NCBI GenBank assembly: GCA_012842605.1
Contig: DUSN01000077.1
Span: forward strand, 1 to 49,082
DNA from: Clostridiales bacterium
GTDB lineage: Bacteria > Bacillota > Clostridia > Caldicoprobacterales > DTU083
Reading direction: 5' to 3'
DNA length: 49,082 nt
Shown: one piece after another, positions 7,434 through 15,552 of the stretch
Layout of the letters: every line of letters starts with the position of its first letter
Numbering within the stretch: position 1 is the first letter of the stretch
The notes under the pieces: generated by a model
What the model was told of the DNA's origin: nothing
The model's database searches: none
Seen by the model: only the letters and a program-made list of their open reading frames with translations
Made by a program: the position numbers and the translations under genes

Positions 7434-8833
7434 TTTTTCTTCCCCTCCTCGTCTTTTTCTCCTGCCTGCAGCTTTTGAGCAGCCTTGGGAGAACCAATAT
7501 GCAGGGTGTCATAGGCTTGCTGTGATGTCTTAAAGGGGCCTGTTCCTTTGCCATGCCAGTTAAGATTGGTATACATCGGGTTTTCTCTGCCGGTTTCCTT
7601 AGTTCTTTTAGCTATATGCGCCTCCATCCTGGCTGTCAGCATGGCCACCACTTCCAGCTCCTGTTCCGCAACATTATGGTTTTCATCGGGGTCCTTGGTC
7701 AGGTTATAAAGCTCTACTTCGGGTTTGAAGTGGAAGTCCGGTTCAAGGGCACGGATCAGCTTCCACTCAGGGGTTCTCCAGCCATGCTTGCGCATCCAGG
7801 TGCATTCGGTAATATAAAACTCGGGCTCCTTTTCCCTCCATTCACCTTTCATAAGGGGAACCAGGCTTCTTCCGTCAAACTTACCGTTAAACTCTATGCC
7901 CATAATCTCTAAAATGGTGGGCATCAAATCCTTATGCTGGCAATAATCCAAATGCCGCTGGCCGCCGGGAACCTTGCCCGGATAACGGAGAATGAGCGGA
8001 ACCTTTAGTGTGCATTCATAAAGGCCATGATGATCATAATAGCATTCATGATCATGAAGGGTTTCGCCATGATCCGAGGTAATTACTATCAGAGTTTCAT
8101 CTTCTATACCAAGATCTTCTACAACAGCAAATATATTCTGAATGCAGGCATCCATATATGCAACCGCACCGTCATACTGAGCTATGATATATTCCTTGTC
8201 GGTGCAGCCTGGGGGAAACCACTCTCTGAAATAGTCTGCAAAGGGTTTGAAATTATATACAGGCTCTAAGGATTTGTTCTCAGGATCAAGTTCATTGCCG
8301 CCGTAGAAAATTCTCTCGAAGGGTTGGGGAGGCAGATAAGGGGAATGAGGGTCCATATGGCGCAGGAACAGGAAGAAGGGCTTATCCTCCTTGGCCAAAC
8401 GCTGCAGTTCAGGAATGGCAACCTTGTTCAGGTTCTCAGCCTTTGGACTTCTTCCTTCCTCGTAGGAACCCCAGCCCGGATAGTCTATGTATTTGTCAAA
8501 GCCCCGTGAAGCAGCATTGCCCGAAAATCCAATGCATGTTGTGTTATAGCCGTTGGCCTTCAGTACCTCTGCCAGGGTGGGAACATCTTCTCTCAGCCCG
8601 CCTTCGTGACGCAGTGCAACCACATCAGTACCGAAACAATCCCTTCCGGTAAGCATTGATGCATAACCTGGCGTGGTGGGTATGCTGGGACTGAAGAAGT
8701 TTTGGAAAACCACGCCTCCCTGGGCAAACTTGTCAATATGGGGGGTGGTCAGGCGATGGTAGCCGTACAGGCTCATATGATCCGCTCTTAAGCTGTCTAT
8801 TCCGAAAAACAACAGGTTAGGTTTTTTGCTCAT
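7430..8833 (-). CDS. Sulfatase-superfamily hydrolase with Thr in place of the formylglycine Cys
   Basis: This 467-aa protein has the overall sulfatase fold: LLFFGIDSLRADHMS at the N-terminus, the metal-site segment ITSDHGETLHDHE, and YDHHGLYECTLKVPLILRYPG. At the nucleophile position it reads TTPGYASMLTGR. Thr53 aligns with the Cys/Ser that becomes formylglycine and Tyr57 with the invariant Arg. That loss argues against sulfate-ester hydrolysis by the usual route. Thr nucleophiles occur in related phosphodiesterase/NPP-type and phosphotransferase members of the superfamily. No signal peptide is seen. GAGAGGT precedes the ATG. It is coupled to the next Gfo/Idh gene by a four-base overlap. The family is sure, the activity open. 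Confidence 0.82.
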   Translation of the reverse strand: MSKKPNLLFFGIDSLRADHMSLYGYHRLTTPHIDKFAQGGVVFQNFFSPSIPTTPGYASMLTGRDCFGTDVVALRHEGGLREDVPTLAEVLKANGYNTTCIGFSGNAASRGFDKYIDYPGWGSYEEGRSPKAENLNKVAIPELQRLAKEDKPFFLFLRHMDPHSPYLPPQPFERIFYGGNELDPENKSLEPVYNFKPFADYFREWFPPGCTDKEYIIAQYDGAVAYMDACIQNIFAVVEDLGIEDETLIVITSDHGETLHDHECYYDHHGLYECTLKVPLILRYPGKVPGGQRHLDYCQHKDLMPTILEIMGIEFNGKFDGRSLVPLMKGEWREKEPEFYITECTWMRKHGWRTPEWKLIRALEPDFHFKPEVELYNLTKDPDENHNVAEQELEVVAMLTARMEAHIAKRTKETGRENPMYTNLNWHGKGTGPFKTSQQAYDTLHIGSPKAAQKLQAGEKDEEGKKK

Positions 8834-8948
8834 TTTCTACCTCTCCTCTAATAAAATGAAATAAACTGATTTATCCAGTTACTTATAAATCATCTGAAAG
8901 CTGATGTCTAATCATTAGCAGCAAATTATTTATTCAAGCTTTGGCAAA

Positions 8949-8957
8949 ATTATACCA
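8949..8957 (-). promoter_or_regulatory. Possible internal promoter (extended -10)
   Basis: In the 177-base gap before the sulfatase-like gene, the minus strand contains TGGTATAAT, an extended -10 element. No good -35 box is seen. It could give separate expression of the sulfatase section of the unit. Confidence 0.35.
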
Positions 8958-9010
8958 TGTCTGATCTTTGTATATCCTCATTGAGATACCTTTCCATATT
9001 AAACATACAT

Positions 9011-9811
9011 TTACCTGGCACCCAGCATTTTCAGGCAGGCATTCAGATAACCATAGCTCTCTGCTGCTATGATGGAAACCTCGGGCAGGGACAGACTGCC
9101 TGCTCCGATAACCTCCAAGTTAACCGGCCCGGAGTATCCGCCCTCTACCATAGCCTTGCAATAAGCAAAAAGGTTAATGTTCCCCCGTCCGCAGGCCTGA
9201 TTGGCCGGTGTACCGGGACTTCCCGCTCTTTCAATGCAGTCGCGTATATGAATATGCTTTACTCTGTCCAACACCTTGGGAAGAGCCTCTTCCGGGTTTT
9301 CTCCGGCTCTGAAGATATGGCTTGGGTCCCTGTCAATTCCAAAGCCCGGCGACTTGATTTCCTCCATTGCCCGCAGTGTGGTAGGAGTGTTGTAAATGGC
9401 TGCTCCTACGTGGGCCTTGACACATAGAGTTACACCATAGGTGTGTGCAATATCAGCCATCCTGCTTAAATGTGCAATTGAATGCTGCAAATCCTCTTCT
9501 ACCCCGGATTTGCCTCCCGGACCCACATTGATTACTGGTATCCCGATTTCCGCACCTGCTTCAAAAGCCTTGCGCAGTCTGTCCTCATCCAGGGAAGCAA
9601 CCTCCATTGCCAGGAACTCCAAACCATAATCCGATACTATTTTCTTTAGTTCCGCAGCCTGCTGCTGCCAGCGATCCAGCACCAGGTGCTCGCACATGCC
9701 CTTGATTGCCGAGATTTCCACCCCGTCATAGCCTGCCAGGGCGATATGCTTCACTGCTGTTTCAAAATCAAACCCACTAAAGAGAACCGAATTTACTCCA
9801 AGCTTAATCAT
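9011..9811 (-). CDS. Sugar phosphate isomerase/epimerase family protein (AP endonuclease 2 fold)
   Basis: This 266-aa TIM-barrel protein begins MIKLGVNSVLFSG. It has family segments YDGVEISAIKG, LCVKAHVGAAIYNTP, GIDRDPSHIFR and VKHIHIRDC, and Glu in GPVNLEVIGAG. The His/Asp/Glu positions are those that bind a divalent metal in this family. AGGAGGG precedes the ATG. It lies 19 bases downstream of the permease gene, so it is cotranscribed with the ABC importer. It is only distantly similar to the other family member at 3162-3974, so the two probably act at different steps. Isomerase, epimerase and 3-keto-glycoside lyase are all possible. Confidence 0.82.
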   Translation of the reverse strand: MIKLGVNSVLFSGFDFETAVKHIALAGYDGVEISAIKGMCEHLVLDRWQQQAAELKKIVSDYGLEFLAMEVASLDEDRLRKAFEAGAEIGIPVINVGPGGKSGVEEDLQHSIAHLSRMADIAHTYGVTLCVKAHVGAAIYNTPTTLRAMEEIKSPGFGIDRDPSHIFRAGENPEEALPKVLDRVKHIHIRDCIERAGSPGTPANQACGRGNINLFAYCKAMVEGGYSGPVNLEVIGAGSLSLPEVSIIAAESYGYLNACLKMLGAR

Positions 9812-9830
9812 GAAATCCCTCCTAAAAAAC

Positions 9831-10730
9831 TTACTCTTTTATTGCTCCCAGCATAACACCTTTCACAAAGTACTTCTGTACAAAGGGGTATATGCAGATA
9901 ATAGGAAGTGTTGCAACCACTATGCTTGCATATTTGAGCTGTATGGCATAAGCCACCCGTTCAAAGGCATCCTCCATTCCCTGCAGCAGGTCCGGTGAAT
10001 TCATAAGAAGTATTTTCCGCAGGAAAAGCTGCAGCGGATGAAGGGTGGAATCGCTTAAATACAGCATGGCATTAAACCATGCATTCCAGTGCCCCACCGC
10101 ATAAAACACAATCAAAACCGCTATGATAGGAGTGGAAAGGGGCAGGACAATTCTAAAGAAAATCCCAAGATCGGTTGCCCCGTCCAGCTTGGCTGACTCG
10201 GGCAGGCTGTCGGGTATGGATGTCTGAAAATATGTCCGGGCAATAATCAGGTTCCACGCACTGACAGCACCGGGAATAACCATAGCCCACCTGCTGTTGT
10301 ACATTCCCAGACTGTTTACCAGAATAAAGGTGGGGATCAGCCCGCCATTAAAGAACATGGTAACGGCAATATACATCATGATGGCATTGCGTGCAAAGAA
10401 TTCTTTTCTTGAAAGGGCATAGGCTCCCGCTAAAGTCAAAACGACATTGATAGATGTGCCTACTATTGTGTACCAGATTGTGTTTCCATAAGAGATCCAA
10501 ATTTCCTTGTTTTCAAACACCAGATCATAGGAACCCAAAGAGAAACCCTTTGGCAGCAGCCATATTTCCTGAGCCAGAACAGCATCGGGCTCGCTTATGG
10601 ACATGCTGATAATATAAATAAAAGGATACAGTGTTAACAGGGCTATTGCTATCATTATAATTTCTATTGCTATATCCCATAATCCGCTGCCCGGTCTTTT
10701 AAGTTCCTTCCTGACATTCATTTCAATCAT
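9831..10730 (-). CDS. Carbohydrate ABC transporter permease (YtcP/LplC type)
   Basis: This 299-aa inner-membrane protein has about six transmembrane segments. The MalG-like cytoplasmic EAA loop reads SLPESAKLDGATDLGIFFRIVLPLSTP. The C-terminus FVKGVMLGAIKE is typical of LplC/YtcP-type permeases. It pairs with the permease encoded immediately upstream and the binding lipoprotein before that. No ATPase gene is nearby; these importers commonly share a genome-wide MsmX-type ATPase. GAGGGA lies 8 bases before the ATG. Confidence 0.93.
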   Translation of the reverse strand: MIEMNVRKELKRPGSGLWDIAIEIIMIAIALLTLYPFIYIISMSISEPDAVLAQEIWLLPKGFSLGSYDLVFENKEIWISYGNTIWYTIVGTSINVVLTLAGAYALSRKEFFARNAIMMYIAVTMFFNGGLIPTFILVNSLGMYNSRWAMVIPGAVSAWNLIIARTYFQTSIPDSLPESAKLDGATDLGIFFRIVLPLSTPIIAVLIVFYAVGHWNAWFNAMLYLSDSTLHPLQLFLRKILLMNSPDLLQGMEDAFERVAYAIQLKYASIVVATLPIICIYPFVQKYFVKGVMLGAIKE

Positions 10731-10743
10731 TTCAATATTCCCT

Positions 10744-11676
10744 CTACCATAGGCTGATTTGTGTGTACAGCTTGCTGATCTTGTTTATGCTGAGCAAAAG
10801 TATGAAGTTAATAACTGAGTTGAACAGGCCTACCGCAGCACCGAAGCTGTACTGAGCGCTTAGTATTCCCCTGCGGTATACATAGGTGGAGATTACATCA
10901 GCTACATCGTAGGTGGCAGGGCTGTACATAAGTATAATCTTTTCAAAGCCTACATTCATCAAATTTCCCAAAGCAAGAATCAGCAGCATTACTGCTGTCG
11001 GCATAAGCCCGGGAATGGTAATATGCAGCATTTCCTGCCAGCGGCTGCATCCGTCTATCCTGGCTGCCTCATAAAGGTTGGGATCAATTGCTATCAATGC
11101 TGCCATATAAATTATGGAATTCCATCCAAAGCTCTGCCATATGCCAGACCCAATGTATAAGGGACGGAACCAGGCGGATTCCCCCATGAAATCAATGGGC
11201 TGCATCCCGAAATTCTTCAATATCTGGTTCACAACACCGTCTGAGGGCGATAAAAAGTTGGACATCATGCCCACCATAACCACCAGGGATATAAAATGGG
11301 GCAGGTAGCTGACGGTTTGGATTACTCTTTTCAAAGCCTTGCGCCTGATTTCGTTAAGAAGCAGGGCAAAGATAATTGAAACCGGAAAGCTGAATACCAG
11401 GCTTAAGCTGCTTAAGATCAAAGTATTGGAAATCAGCCTTCCGAAATAGACAGAGCGGAAAAACTCCTGAAACCACTTAAGCCCTGCCCATTCACTGCCC
11501 CATATGGTCTGCCCCGCAGAAAAATCCTTGAAGGCAATGACCGCCCCATACATGGGAATATAATGAAATACAAAATAGTATATAACTACAGGAGCAACCA
11601 GCAGGATAAGATATCTATCCCGGATAATATATTTTTTTATCCTGTTGCAAGACTTATTTCCATTACCTTTTTTCAT
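10744..11676 (-). CDS. ABC transporter permease (LplB/YteP type)
   Basis: This 310-aa membrane protein carries the LplB-family hallmarks LLVAPVVIYYFVFHYIPMYGAVIAF in the first membrane region (residues about 25-50), the EAA-loop segment YEAARIDGCSRWQEMLHITIPG, and a C-terminal region ending in SKLYTQISLW. It forms the heterodimeric channel with the permease encoded 13 bases downstream. The imported ligand should be an oligosaccharide, given the neighbouring oxidoreductases and sulfatases (inference). The ribosome site before the ATG is weak (AGGGG, 11 bases away). Confidence 0.93.
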   Translation of the reverse strand: MKKGNGNKSCNRIKKYIIRDRYLILLVAPVVIYYFVFHYIPMYGAVIAFKDFSAGQTIWGSEWAGLKWFQEFFRSVYFGRLISNTLILSSLSLVFSFPVSIIFALLLNEIRRKALKRVIQTVSYLPHFISLVVMVGMMSNFLSPSDGVVNQILKNFGMQPIDFMGESAWFRPLYIGSGIWQSFGWNSIIYMAALIAIDPNLYEAARIDGCSRWQEMLHITIPGLMPTAVMLLILALGNLMNVGFEKIILMYSPATYDVADVISTYVYRRGILSAQYSFGAAVGLFNSVINFILLLSINKISKLYTQISLW

Positions 11677-11709
11677 CCTTGTTCATGCCCCTGTTCCATT
11701 GCCATAAAG

Positions 11710-13386
11710 TTATGGCTTCATATACCTGTCATATTGTCTCTGCTTGATTGCAATTGCCTCTTCAATGCCCATGCCTTGAATGGATTTTACATATTGATCA
11801 AAATTATCAAGAGGTTCCTGACCCCGGATAAACCGTATCACCATCTCATCCTTATATGTAGTGATATCCGCCATTATTGAGGCATAGGTGTCGGTCTCCT
11901 CTTTGCTGGCCAATACCCTTGGGAAGGATGGAACATAGTACTGAGTTGCCTTGTTGGATTGGGCAACTTCACCATCATATTGGAGAAATCTCTGTTCAAT
12001 CATTTCCTTCATGAGGATGCGGGGAAAGCTTCCGTTCACACCCAGGCTGGCTTGAGCAATGCCCGAACCGAATTCACTCTTTAGTATAAAATCAGTAAAC
12101 TGCGGCTTTCCGTCCACCATTACATAGCTAAGGCCTTCAATTCCAAAGTTGCCCATGAGGATTTTGCCTTCTTCGCTGGCAAACATATAATCCAGCCATT
12201 TAATAACTACTTCCGGATTCTTGCAGTCTTTTGTAATGCCGTAATGAATATTTTCAGTAGGCTGCTCCTTTTCCATCATGCGATCGCCATAGGGTCCCTT
12301 GGGAGGTACAATGCCTTCCCATTTGGCATTGGGAAAGTCATTTCTCATTCTTTCATTCCATTGGGGAAACTGCATGGTCATATCACTGACAGCTGCCCCG
12401 GCAATATCTCCGATAGCCTTTGCGGTATACTTATCCCGGTTCTGGGAATTCATATCGGGATCCAAAAGCCCGGCCTGGTACCACTTGTTCATCTCAGCCA
12501 GCCAATCCTTCATCCTGGGACTTATCCATTCATAGACAACCTTGCCGTTCTCATCGGGATACCAGCCGTCACTCAGAGCCAGGTGCAGCCCGTATGACCA
12601 TGCAAGCTTATACAGCCCGTTGACATTAACGGCTATTACTGGTATCTCATCCTTCTTCCCATTGCCGTTGGGGTCTCTGTCTTTAAAAGCCAGTAATACC
12701 TCATACCATTCATCTATTGTGTCAGGTTCTTTTAAGCCCAGGGTTTCCAGCCAGTCTTTTCTCATGCCTAATCCATTAAGATTAACCATGCTTCTGGCAT
12801 CCACCACGGCTGACAGAGTATAGATTCTTCCGTCAGGCGCTGTCTGAGCTTTTCTTACATCCGGCCTCTCCTTAAAAAGGGATAATATGTTGGGGGCAAA
12901 ATCCCCTATCAAATCATCTATGGGGATTATAAGTCCCCCCTTGGCATATCGAATGGGATCATCCGGCAATCGAATCAGGTCAGGAAGCTCCTTTGCTGCT
13001 GCCAGCCTGGTCTGCATGGTTGTGTTGTATTGATCAGAAGGGGTTACCTCAAAATCAACATGGACACCTGTTCTTCTTTCCAGTTCCTGGAAAGCAGGCA
13101 AATCTTGCGTATAACTGTAAGCAGTAGCTGAATTATCCGCTGTAGCAAAGGTTAGTGTAAATGGTTCGTCCACCAAAGGCAGCTGGTATTGTGCCGCCGT
13201 CCGCTCTTCCAGGGGTATTCTCGATCCACTATTGCTTTTGTCAGATGTGTTTACCTTGCCGGAACTGCAGCCTGTCAATAAAACAGAGAAGATAATAATA
13301 TATAGAAGAACAATGCTCAGTCCTTTTTTGCATCTTTTTTCGTATATTCTTTCCTGGTCTAATCTTTTTCTGCAGAACCTTTCCAT
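11710..13386 (-). CDS. Extracellular solute-binding lipoprotein of the sugar ABC importer (LplA/YtcQ type)
   Basis: The mature-size (about 558 aa) binding protein has an N-terminal signal segment IVLLYIIIFSVLLTGCSSG. Its lipobox LLTGC places the mature Cys on the outer face of the membrane. I start the gene at the ATG at 13386, with AAGGGG 7 bases upstream; an in-frame ATG 75 bases further upstream would place 25 extra residues before the signal peptide. The long type-1 binding-protein body is typical of the YtcQ-type family. Its gene is 38 bases downstream of a Gfo/Idh oxidoreductase gene and just ahead of both permease genes. Confidence 0.92.
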   Translation of the reverse strand: MERFCRKRLDQERIYEKRCKKGLSIVLLYIIIFSVLLTGCSSGKVNTSDKSNSGSRIPLEERTAAQYQLPLVDEPFTLTFATADNSATAYSYTQDLPAFQELERRTGVHVDFEVTPSDQYNTTMQTRLAAAKELPDLIRLPDDPIRYAKGGLIIPIDDLIGDFAPNILSLFKERPDVRKAQTAPDGRIYTLSAVVDARSMVNLNGLGMRKDWLETLGLKEPDTIDEWYEVLLAFKDRDPNGNGKKDEIPVIAVNVNGLYKLAWSYGLHLALSDGWYPDENGKVVYEWISPRMKDWLAEMNKWYQAGLLDPDMNSQNRDKYTAKAIGDIAGAAVSDMTMQFPQWNERMRNDFPNAKWEGIVPPKGPYGDRMMEKEQPTENIHYGITKDCKNPEVVIKWLDYMFASEEGKILMGNFGIEGLSYVMVDGKPQFTDFILKSEFGSGIAQASLGVNGSFPRILMKEMIEQRFLQYDGEVAQSNKATQYYVPSFPRVLASKEETDTYASIMADITTYKDEMVIRFIRGQEPLDNFDQYVKSIQGMGIEEAIAIKQRQYDRYMKP

Positions 13387-13423
13387 GCCAAACCCCTTCT
13401 TTACACCTTTTAGTTGATGAATC

Positions 13424-14413
13424 CTATAATTCAACAATCTTTCCTGTCCGGAAGGATTCAATAGCTGCTTCGATAATGTATTGAGCCTTCAGCGCATCCC
13501 TGCCGGATCCGTTAACCTCATCATATTTCACGCCGGCCTCAAGCTGGTCAATCCAGTCGCTGATGCGGCTGTTGAAGGTTTCACTGAATGAACGCATTCC
13601 GCCCACATAACTGTATGTTTCAGTTTCTATACTGTTCCTGGAATAGAAGGTCAGGTGTTCACATGCGTCCACCAGTACAAAACGGCCTTTTGAACCTACA
13701 ACTTCGCACTGCTCCAGTCCATAGCTTCCGCCGGCATCATAGCTTCCTACCAGGTGGCCAATCATGCCATTTTCAAAATGCAGCAAAACCTGGGCATTGG
13801 ACCAGATTGACCGGCCTTCTCCCTTCATCATAAAAGCTGCTACCTTCTTTACATCACCGGCAAAGTAGCGGATTACGTCAAAGGAATGGGGATGAAGTGC
13901 CCTCATATGAAACCATGGAGAAGTTTCAACCGGATTGTTGATCCACATTCTCATGTTGATCATGTGCAGTTTCCCCAACCTGCCCTCAGTCACCCATTGC
14001 TTGGCCAGTTTAGCTGCGGGAGTAAAACGATGATTTAAGTTGATGGCATAGGGGATCTTTTTCTTTTCCGCCAGTTCCACCATCTTCCTGCCTTCTTCTA
14101 CATTGTTGGAAATTGGCTTCTCGCCAAGAACCGGAATTCCGGCTTCCAGCAGTTCCATGGTTGGGGTAAAATGGTCGCCTCCGTTTTCTTCCCCTCTTGT
14201 TGCCATGCTGCAGGCATCAAGATGAATTCCGCTGGCCAGCATTTCCCGAACACTATAAAATGCCCTGGCACCGAATTTTTCAGCAGCTGCGTCTGCCCTC
14301 TCTTTAATAATGTCGCATACTGCCACCAGCTCTGTCTTAGGATTCTTCTTGTATACCTCTGCATGAATGGTGCCTATATTACCTACTCCTACTACACCGA
14401 CTTTTAATGCCAT
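13424..14413 (-). CDS. Gfo/Idh/MocA-family NAD(P)-dependent oxidoreductase (copy 2)
   Basis: This 329-aa protein is paralogous to the one at 6435-7433 over its full length. Shared segments include VCDIIKERA, EKPISNN (catalytic Lys), NLNHRFTPAAK, EGRLG, HSFDVIRYFAGD, GRSIWS, CEVVGSKGRFVL and NGSGRDALKAQ. The Rossmann motif is VGVVGVGNIGTIHAEVY. It appears to be the first gene of the downstream glycan unit; AGGGGG precedes the ATG. The presence of two copies suggests oxidation of two different sugar residues, or an oxidation and a re-reduction step in one cycle (inference). Confidence 0.9.
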   Translation of the reverse strand: MALKVGVVGVGNIGTIHAEVYKKNPKTELVAVCDIIKERADAAAEKFGARAFYSVREMLASGIHLDACSMATRGEENGGDHFTPTMELLEAGIPVLGEKPISNNVEEGRKMVELAEKKKIPYAINLNHRFTPAAKLAKQWVTEGRLGKLHMINMRMWINNPVETSPWFHMRALHPHSFDVIRYFAGDVKKVAAFMMKGEGRSIWSNAQVLLHFENGMIGHLVGSYDAGGSYGLEQCEVVGSKGRFVLVDACEHLTFYSRNSIETETYSYVGGMRSFSETFNSRISDWIDQLEAGVKYDEVNGSGRDALKAQYIIEAAIESFRTGKIVEL

Positions 14414-14466
14414 ATAATCAGCCCCCTGTCATTTTCAGAATATTCTTGAGCTCATTATATATCAAT

Positions 14467-14504
14467 AAAAAAAGTACCGTTAGGATGATTCCGGTACTCT
14501 TTTA
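14467..14504 (-). terminator. Second hairpin terminator between the two glycan units
   Basis: On the minus strand AGTACCG and CGGTACT form a 7-bp stem (arms 14473-14479 and 14492-14498) followed by TTTTTTTATT. It lies only about 55 bases before the Gfo/Idh start codon. It could be a back-up terminator for the GH16 unit, or an attenuator in the leader of the next unit. Confidence 0.65.
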
Positions 14505-14565
14505 TAAAATTCCGTTATAATTTTCTGTTATTCAATAGCAATAATTACCATGCCTGTTTTGCACA

Positions 14566-14613
14566 AAAGAAAAAATCAGTGATTCAGACATGATTTTGCT
14601 CTGCCTGAATCAC
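14566..14613 (-). terminator. Intrinsic terminator after the GH16 gene
   Basis: On the minus strand GTGATTCAG and CTGAATCAC (arms 14605-14613 and 14579-14587) form a 9-bp stem followed by TGATTTTTTC. It lies 24 bases past the GH16 stop codon and marks the end of the upstream glycan unit. Confidence 0.8.
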
Positions 14614-14636
14614 CGCATAAAAATCCGTATATATCC

Positions 14637-15467
14637 TTAGATCTCATCAAAAACACGTACATAATCAACAGTAAAGCAATCCGGAAGAACTGCTTTTTTC
14701 AGTTCCTCACTGGGTTGATCCATATTGCCTGATCTATAACCCATGCACTCTGTTGTCAGCAGAATAAATTGCTCTACCCTGGATACATATTTATCAGTTC
14801 TGGTAGTTTCTTTGCCGTCACAATAGAAAACATAACCGTTCTCATGCCAATGCACGCCAAAGCGATGAAATCCATCCTCAGTTTCTTCTACTTTGTACTT
14901 GATTCTTGCATCTTCCTTAAATTGCCTGCCATAACCACCAAATATATTTCCGCTTGTTACAATGCCGTCACGGGTAAAGTTTTCCATTATATCAACTTCT
15001 ATTCCGCTAAAAGTTGGATCATACGTAGTGCCTATTGAAGGAGACTGCAGCCAGAATGCAGACCACCAACCCGGCTGCTGCTGGAATTTGCATCTGACTT
15101 CATAATATCCGTATCTATGCATAAACAGAGGTTTCCTAATTTCTCCCAAAGGCCATATCTCTCTTTGTCCCCAGGGGTTAGGCTGTGTTTCCTTTGGAAA
15201 ATCAAATGAGTTATACCCTGTTTGAAGTTGAGCAGAATAGTATTGACCATTTTTTTCAATCAGGTGTATTTTTAAATTACTATTACCGTCTAACTCCACA
15301 CCTTCATTTGTATATGTTTGAAATCTCCGACCCCAGAAGTAAAGTCTGAAGTCCCATTTTGACCTGTCAAGCTCTGTGCCGTCAAATTCATCGCTCCAAA
15401 CCAGCTTCCACTTCCTGCCTTCAGGAACATAACTGGGTTCATGATTGGGAACTTCATATTTCACCAT
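14637..15467 (-). CDS. Glycoside hydrolase family 16 protein, no signal peptide
   Basis: This 276-aa beta-jelly-roll enzyme contains the GH16 catalytic motif GIEVDIMENF, with Glu157 as nucleophile, Asp159, and Glu162 as acid/base. The N-terminal segment KLVWSDEFDGTELDRSKW is characteristic of the family. I chose the ATG at 15467 because GGAAG lies close upstream; an in-frame GTG 36 bases earlier gives no export signal either. Without a signal peptide it should work on imported oligosaccharides in the cytoplasm. GH16 enzymes cut beta-1,3/1,4 glucans or galactans (agar, carrageenan, porphyran, keratan types). Sulfatases in the locus favour a sulfated galactan-like substrate, but this is not shown. 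Confidence 0.88.
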   Translation of the reverse strand: MVKYEVPNHEPSYVPEGRKWKLVWSDEFDGTELDRSKWDFRLYFWGRRFQTYTNEGVELDGNSNLKIHLIEKNGQYYSAQLQTGYNSFDFPKETQPNPWGQREIWPLGEIRKPLFMHRYGYYEVRCKFQQQPGWWSAFWLQSPSIGTTYDPTFSGIEVDIMENFTRDGIVTSGNIFGGYGRQFKEDARIKYKVEETEDGFHRFGVHWHENGYVFYCDGKETTRTDKYVSRVEQFILLTTECMGYRSGNMDQPSEELKKAVLPDCFTVDYVRVFDEI

Positions 15468-15552
15468 AATTATCTTCCTTTCCTCTCCTATTGGTATCAC
15501 CATATCATATTTTTAACAACAAAATCTGCCTCTTTATATTTTCATTTAATAT

